Source of the DNA: Osedax symbiont Rs1
Lineage (GTDB): Bacteria > Pseudomonadota > Gammaproteobacteria > Pseudomonadales > Balneatricaceae
Reading direction: 5' to 3'
NCBI GenBank assembly: GCA_000416275.1
Contig: ASZJ01000135.1
Span: forward strand, 1 to 36,564
DNA length: 36,564 bases
Made by a program: the position numbers and the translations under genes
Notes under the pieces: generated by a model
The model's database searches: none
What the model saw: the letters and a program-made list of their open reading frames with translations, nothing else
Told to the model about the DNA's origin: nothing
Part shown: in pieces, positions 31,524 through 36,564 of the stretch
Layout: every line of letters begins with the position of its first letter
Position numbering within the stretch: position 1 is the stretch's first letter

Positions 31524-34500
31524 TTAAGCCGCTTTCACCGACTGCTGGTAACTCAGTAACTTAGCATAGTAGCCATTTTTTGCTAACAGCTGTTGATGTG
31601 TGCCCTGCTCTACTATTTCGCCGGCATTTAAGACGACAATTTTATCTGCATCTCTGATGCTGGCCAGGCGATGGGCGATCACTAAAGTGGTCCGATTGTG
31701 CATCAGTTGTTGCAGCGCTTTATGCACAGCCGCTTCACTAATTGCATCTAAATGAGAAGTAGCCTCATCTAAGATAAGTATCGGAGCATCTCTTAAAAAA
31801 GCTCTGGCGATAGATAAACGCTGGCGCTGTCCACCCGATAAGGCGTAGCCACGCTCACCGACAATCAAGTCTAACCCCTCGTTTTGTCGCTCGATAAAAT
31901 CAGTTAACTCCGCCATATCGATAGCTCGTAATAGCTCTACTTCGGTCGCTTGCGGGTTGGCCATCAGTAAGTTTTCACGCACGGTGTCGTTAAATAAATA
32001 GGTATCTTGTGTGACGATCGCCACATACTGCCTGAAGTGCGCCAGGGGCATATCTTTAATATTAATACCATCGATACTTATCTCACCCTCTTGCGGGTCC
32101 CAAAAGCGCATTAACAAATGCGCTAAAGTGCTTTTTCCGGCTCCCGATGCCCCGACTAACGCCACCTTAGAACCGGCTTCTAAGGTCAAATTTAAATCAG
32201 TGATTAGCTGAACCGGCTTCGCCTGGTGTAGCTCTAGCTGTGAGTGATCAGCTATCTGGGGCTGGTCTGCGTCGTAATTAAAAGTCAGGTGGCTAAATTC
32301 CACTTGCAGCGCTCGATTAGCTAGGGGAAAGGCTGGCGTTTGCAACCCTTGGTCTAATACCACCGGTTGGCTCTGCTCTACTTGCATCAACCGGCTAGTG
32401 GCCGCCAGTGTATCCGACAATTGTCGCCCGACATCCGCCACTTCAATCACCGGTAAAAACGCAGCGACTGCAGCCAGTGCAATCAAAGGTAAATACGCCG
32501 CATCAAACACCCCAGCAGCTGCTAAAGGCGTACCTATTACTAACATTAATAGAGCGGAGCTCAAGGTGATGAACTCCACTAGGGTGCTCTGCGCAGAGCT
32601 GATTCGAAAAAATTTCAGTCTCTGTTTTTTATGTCGATCGATTAAAGATTCAAATTGCACGCGCCTGCTAGCGGTTGCCTGATAGTTTAATAACTCAGCC
32701 AATCCCTGTAGTGATTCGACGGTGTGAGCAGAGAGTCGACCCAGTATTTCTCGAGCCTTGGCTGCAGCCACATCAATACGCTTGCGAAACAGGATCGGCA
32801 TAAACAACACTAATAATATCAGCGGTAACAGCGCTGCAGCCAACTGCCAAGAGAAACTCGCCAGTAAGACCAAGATCGAACTGGGCACTAAGATGGCGAC
32901 AAAGACTGGTGCAATGGTATGGGCGAAGAAATACTCGACCATTTCAACGTCGTGAGTAGCTAAGTTAATTAAATCGCCGCTGCGATGTTTGACCATAAAC
33001 GCCGGCGCCAAGCTCTCTAACTTGCGAAATAATTTAATCCGCATTTCTGACAGCATTCTAAATGCCATATCATGCGCAACCCAGGACTCCAGCCAGTGCA
33101 ATAGTGCCGCGACCACCGCGCTGGCAATCAGCAATTGTACCCACAGCGTATAATCGGTAGCATTTTTAACCGCCACTGCCGCCAGCGCTGAAAAGATACT
33201 GACCGAAATATAGGCAAAAACTCGCCCCATGCCGAATAAAAAGGTCAGCAACAGCCGCCCTTTCCAATTAACCGCATAGGACAATAAGTGTTTGATGACC
33301 TGCGACCAGCTGTGCTTATCGCCCTGTAAAATATTATCCTCTGTTACTTGCTCACTAGCTGCATCTACTGTGCCGGTGACAGTTTTATCTCGATCATCTG
33401 CGGTTAGTTCAGCCTTGTTAACAGCCAGCTGAGCATGCGACTCAACCCCACGACCCGCTTGAACTTGTGAGTCCATCAGCTTCGCGTACAGCCCCTGTTT
33501 AGCTAACAATTCAGGGTGGCTGCCACACTCCGCCACTTTGCCTTTATCTAACAGTAAAATTTGCTCGCAATTGATGACGCTGGCTAAACGATGCGCCAGT
33601 ATCAAGGTGGTGCGCCCCTCCATCAGCTTATCTAAAGCCAATTGAATTAAGGCTTCATTTTTCGCATCTACTGAAGACAAAGCCTCATCTAAGATCAAAA
33701 TCGGCGCATCTCGAAGCAGTGCCCGCGCAATCGCAATGCGCTGCCGCTGCCCTCCCGACAAGCGCACTCCGCGCTCGCCAATCATACTGTTATAACCTTG
33801 GTCGAACGATTGAATAAACTCATCGGCATTGGCCGCCTTAGCCGCCGCTAGTAACTGCTGATCAGAAGCATCGGGGTTACCCAACTGCAGGTTTTCTTTA
33901 ATGGTGCCGTAAAAGAGATAAGTATCTTGGCTAACTACCGAAAACAGTGAGCGCAACTGCTGCAGCGACATGTCTTTAATGTTCTGATCGCCAATTTTAA
34001 TGGCACCGGATTGAGGATCATAGAAGCGCAACAGCAAACTAACTATCGTCGATTTACCTCCGCCACTACTGCCGACCACGCCTACCCGGCTACCTTGTGC
34101 CACTGAAAAATTTAACTGATCGTGAATCAGCGGTGCCGCTTTAGCAGCGCGCTGCTGGTTATAGACGAACGACACTTGCTGAAAACTGATCGAGGTATTT
34201 TTCAACGTTAGCGGTTGCGAATCCTGCGCCGCTGTATCAAGCACTTTTTCGCGAGCATCCAGCAGCGAAAACACTTGTTTGGCCGCTGACTGCGCCAGCA
34301 TTCCCGCATGCATTAAGGAGCGTAATTCACGCAGCGGTTTAAACACTTCCACACCGAGTAACAAAACTAATAAGAGGCTTTCAAAGCTCATCAAGCCCTG
34401 CTCAACTCTGACTGCCGCCAGCGTTAAAGCACAGGCGGCACCTAAGGTAATACCGATATCGGTGATCCCTCGCGCCATCGAATTTGTCGCCATCACCCAC

Positions 34501-35198
34501 ATCGTACTTTGAAACAGATCATCGGCTTTTTCGGCCAATTTAGATTCGCGAGCTTTACTTTGGGCAAAAGCTTTCAGTGTCACTAACCCTTGTAGCGCAT
34601 CTAAAAACTCTGATGCGAATGCTCGATAAGCGCTCGCCCGGCGCATCGCCAATTTGCTATCCCAGCGCTGAAAAACACTGGGGGCGAACAGCGTAAACAA
34701 CGAGGCGACCAGCAAGACCGTAGCGACCGGCAAATCAATTTGCGCCACAATCATGAAAATAACCACCGGGGTTAATAGCGCGACCAGCAATTGTGGCAGA
34801 TATCGACCAAAATAGACCTCTAACTGCTCTACCCCCTCAACCGCTGCATTAGTGGTTTCACCACTGCGCTGCTGAGAAAAATACGCCGGACCCAAGCTGA
34901 AAAACTGATCAAACAGTTTAGTGCGCAAACTGTGCTGTACTATCGATGCAGTACCATGCACCAAGATCAAGCGCTGATATTCCCACACCGAATAAACCAA
35001 CATCAACGCTAAAGTGGCCAGCACTAGCGGCCAAGTTTCGGCAATACTCGCCCCATTAATCACTTTACCAATCAACCACCCCAACATCAGCAATCGACAA
35101 ATACCCAGCACCGAACCCACCAAACCCATTAATACCGAACCGTAAATACGGGGTCGTACTTGCTCGGTTAACGACCACAATTTTCGATTAAAATACAT
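31524..35198 (-). CDS. Fused two-half ABC exporter (CydDC-like architecture)
   Basis: 1224 residues in one chain: membrane domain, ATPase, about 60-residue linker, membrane domain, ATPase. Both ATPases look active: Walker A GSSGGGKST and GASGAGKST, signatures LSGGQRQRIAIARALL and LSGGQRQRLSIARAFL, Walker B ILILDEA twice, His switches LAHRLAS and IAHRLAS. Fused exporters of this kind are related to CydDC (thiol export for cytochrome assembly) and to drug or peptide exporters. The two-gene form is more usual, so the fusion is notable. Start at ATG 35198 is supported by AGGA 6 bases upstream; an ATG four codons earlier lacks one. Divergent from a LysR gene. Substrate uncertain. Confidence 0.88.
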   Translation of the reverse strand: MYFNRKLWSLTEQVRPRIYGSVLMGLVGSVLGICRLLMLGWLIGKVINGASIAETWPLVLATLALMLVYSVWEYQRLILVHGTASIVQHSLRTKLFDQFFSLGPAYFSQQRSGETTNAAVEGVEQLEVYFGRYLPQLLVALLTPVVIFMIVAQIDLPVATVLLVASLFTLFAPSVFQRWDSKLAMRRASAYRAFASEFLDALQGLVTLKAFAQSKARESKLAEKADDLFQSTMWVMATNSMARGITDIGITLGAACALTLAAVRVEQGLMSFESLLLVLLLGVEVFKPLRELRSLMHAGMLAQSAAKQVFSLLDAREKVLDTAAQDSQPLTLKNTSISFQQVSFVYNQQRAAKAAPLIHDQLNFSVAQGSRVGVVGSSGGGKSTIVSLLLRFYDPQSGAIKIGDQNIKDMSLQQLRSLFSVVSQDTYLFYGTIKENLQLGNPDASDQQLLAAAKAANADEFIQSFDQGYNSMIGERGVRLSGGQRQRIAIARALLRDAPILILDEALSSVDAKNEALIQLALDKLMEGRTTLILAHRLASVINCEQILLLDKGKVAECGSHPELLAKQGLYAKLMDSQVQAGRGVESHAQLAVNKAELTADDRDKTVTGTVDAASEQVTEDNILQGDKHSWSQVIKHLLSYAVNWKGRLLLTFLFGMGRVFAYISVSIFSALAAVAVKNATDYTLWVQLLIASAVVAALLHWLESWVAHDMAFRMLSEMRIKLFRKLESLAPAFMVKHRSGDLINLATHDVEMVEYFFAHTIAPVFVAILVPSSILVLLASFSWQLAAALLPLILLVLFMPILFRKRIDVAAAKAREILGRLSAHTVESLQGLAELLNYQATASRRVQFESLIDRHKKQRLKFFRISSAQSTLVEFITLSSALLMLVIGTPLAAAGVFDAAYLPLIALAAVAAFLPVIEVADVGRQLSDTLAATSRLMQVEQSQPVVLDQGLQTPAFPLANRALQVEFSHLTFNYDADQPQIADHSQLELHQAKPVQLITDLNLTLEAGSKVALVGASGAGKSTLAHLLMRFWDPQEGEISIDGINIKDMPLAHFRQYVAIVTQDTYLFNDTVRENLLMANPQATEVELLRAIDMAELTDFIERQNEGLDLIVGERGYALSGGQRQRLSIARAFLRDAPILILDEATSHLDAISEAAVHKALQQLMHNRTTLVIAHRLASIRDADKIVVLNAGEIVEQGTHQQLLAKNGYYAKLLSYQQSVKAA

Positions 35199-35305
35199 GC
35201 TATTCCTCATTTAAATGCTCTCGACACTCGCGTCTCTGGTACCGGTAATTAGCGAATAACAGTCGGGATAATTGACAGTGCGAACAGCTTACTCTTAATT
35301 AATTT

Positions 35306-35340
35306 GTATAGCTCTAAACTTAAATCTATACTAGCTATAC
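35306..35340. promoter_or_regulatory. GTATAG/CTATAC inverted repeats in the exporter-LysR divergent region
   Basis: GTATAG (35306-35311), 14-base spacer, CTATAC (35326-35331), and a second CTATAC (35335-35340). The site lies between the divergent exporter (start 35198) and LysR (start 35416) genes and is a good candidate for LysR binding. Pattern evidence only. Confidence 0.45.
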
Positions 35341-35415
35341 ATTTTTGAATAGCTAAACTCACAATAGCTGGTGAGCTAACTGCGCTGATAAATTAACCAT
35401 TAAGAGATAAAACCA

Positions 35416-36327
35416 ATGCCATTTGACTGGGATGATTTGAAAGTTTTTCTGTGTATTTACGAACAGGGCTCGCTCTCGGCGGCATCCAGAGCCCTAAAAA
35501 TTAGCCAGCCGACAGTCGGCCGAAGATTGAAGTCTTTAGAAGAGAGCTTAGCCACTCAGCTGTTTACTCGCCAGCCCGACGGCTTAGTCCTCACTGCACA
35601 CGGCGAACAGCTGATCCCCTTTGCGCAAAACATGGAGTCGGCGGCCAGCGCTCTGCACCGCCACCAAGCGAGCTTTAGCCCAGAAATAGCCGGCACGGTA
35701 CGCGTATCGATGTACGAGCAAATAGCCCAATTTGTCGTGCCGCACCTACCGCAATTGCGCAAAAAGTGCCCCAGTGTAGAGATCGAAATATCGATTGCAC
35801 ACAACGCTGCCAACCTCTCCAGACGAGAGGCCGACATCATGATCCGCAAAAGTGTCCCGGACTTACCCGATATCATTGCCAAAGATCTAGGTCACTACCA
35901 CTACGGCGTGTATGCGACCCACAGTTATTTAGAGCAGCACCCGGCGGCCTTAACCGACGCCAGATACGCAGAGTGTGATTGGGTGGGATTTGACGATGAG
36001 CACGTTTATTTTAGCAGCCAGGTCTGGCTGCGCAAAAAACTCGGTAAGCGCCAGCCGGTGATCCGCTCCAACAATGGCGTGACTATTCTCGACGCAATGA
36101 TCCAAAGCTGTGGCCTCGGAGTTTTACCCTGCTTTGTCGGCGATCGAGAGCCGAGCTTAAAAAAGCTCGAAACCATCGCCGATGAAAGCGCCAACTTATA
36201 TTTAGTGATCCATAAAGATATGCGAAAATCACCGGCAGTCAGACTGATGATGGACGCCATTGTCGATATGTTTCACCAGCACAAAAACGACTTTCACGGC
36301 TTTTCGCATCAGATCGATAATAGATGA
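35416..36327 (+). CDS. LysR-family regulator, divergent from the fused ABC exporter
   Basis: 303 residues. Helix-turn-helix at about 1-60 (DDLKVFLCIYEQGSLSAASR, ISQPTVGRRLKSLEESL). The effector domain follows from about 90 (GTVRVSMYEQIAQFVVPHLP). The QPTVGRRL/LE core belongs to the group of LysR proteins that often control a neighbouring transporter or metabolic gene. It starts 218 bases from the exporter gene on the other strand, with inverted repeats between, so it probably regulates the exporter and itself. A weak ribosome-binding site (AAGAG) precedes ATG. Confidence 0.9.
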   Translation: MPFDWDDLKVFLCIYEQGSLSAASRALKISQPTVGRRLKSLEESLATQLFTRQPDGLVLTAHGEQLIPFAQNMESAASALHRHQASFSPEIAGTVRVSMYEQIAQFVVPHLPQLRKKCPSVEIEISIAHNAANLSRREADIMIRKSVPDLPDIIAKDLGHYHYGVYATHSYLEQHPAALTDARYAECDWVGFDDEHVYFSSQVWLRKKLGKRQPVIRSNNGVTILDAMIQSCGLGVLPCFVGDREPSLKKLETIADESANLYLVIHKDMRKSPAVRLMMDAIVDMFHQHKNDFHGFSHQIDNR

Positions 36328-36401
36328 TGATCATTATTATCGCTGCTTAGCCCTTGGTCCCCATCACACTAGCCAAAAGCAAAAGATGCTTTTAAGCTCT
36401 T

Positions 36402-36463
36402 CTCTGTGTCCTCTGTGGTAAAACCAATCCTTTAAAGTTTTTTTCACCACAGAGGACACAGAG
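36402..36463. repeat. Single CACAGAGG palindrome (relative of the 4.2-5.3 kb array)
   Basis: Perfect 18-bp arms CTCTGTGTCCTCTGTGGT (36402-36419) and ACCACAGAGGACACAGAG (36446-36463) with a 26-base loop. It continues GCGCTGCGCTGCACAGAGG and ACAAAACACTA, as in the units of the array. The loop AAAACCAATCCTTTAAAGTT resembles the joint between array units. It follows the LysR gene by about 75 bases. From 36464 to the window end I see no gene. Confidence 0.85.
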
Positions 36464-36564
36464 GCGCTGCGCTGCACAGAGGAAAAACAAAACACTAGCT
36501 GATTAGCGCTGGGTCTTCACAGACTGGCCTAGAGTGAAAAAAATTTACAAATAAATGACTTGGC

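Overview
The window looks like the chromosome of a gammaproteobacterium, probably marine or otherwise environmental. The NodT-type RND efflux operon, the LysE, GNAT and LysR families, an SLC13 permease with RCK_C domains and the moderate GC content all fit, but I cannot name the genus. All protein assignments come from motifs and family resemblance read by eye; no search was run. No rRNA, tRNA, CRISPR array or complete insertion sequence was seen.

Layout. (1) 231-3245, plus strand: an NCS1 (Mhp1-like) nucleobase/hydantoin symporter and a dihydropyrimidinase/hydantoinase, with a decayed copy of the symporter's 5' end at the left edge. (2) 3343-9445: a GNAT enzyme, a 1.1-kb nested tandem array of palindromic units, an unrecognised protein with two SH3-like modules, a degenerate ornithine-carbamoyltransferase-like protein coupled to the tail of a lost membrane gene, a LysE/RhtB exporter, and a CodA-type deaminase. 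(3) 9768-15577: two short gene relics, then a membrane-fusion/RND/outer-membrane efflux operon. (4) 16085-17863: an SLC13 permease. (5) 18176-25663: a PotABCD-type ABC importer (minus strand), creatinase, and a divergent LysR regulator. (6) 25720-31312: an amino-acid racemase, a solitary periplasmic binding protein, a secreted unknown, a GNAT enzyme preceded by a 7-bp tandem repeat, a small membrane protein and PhnN. (7) 31524-36327: a fused two-domain ABC exporter divergent from a second LysR gene.

Functional theme. Several genes act on small nitrogenous ring or guanidino compounds: creatinase, a CodA-family deaminase (cytosine, 5-methylcytosine or creatinine), a cyclic-amide hydrolase, an NCS1 transporter and an adjacent ABC importer. 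Together they suggest scavenging of nitrogen from creatine/creatinine and pyrimidines/hydantoins. The CodA protein has Cys where E. coli CodA has Asp314, the residue whose loss is linked to 5-methylcytosine deamination.

Repeat theme. The intergenic space is rich in repeats. There is a roughly 150-bp MITE-like family (seven copies plus a fragment, with 5-bp target duplications at two copies). A second 207-bp palindromic element has its terminal repeat supplying a gene's stop codon. There is also the CACAGAGG array with a further copy near 36.4 kb, a 24-bp tandem array, and a heptanucleotide repeat that could switch a GNAT gene's reading frame.
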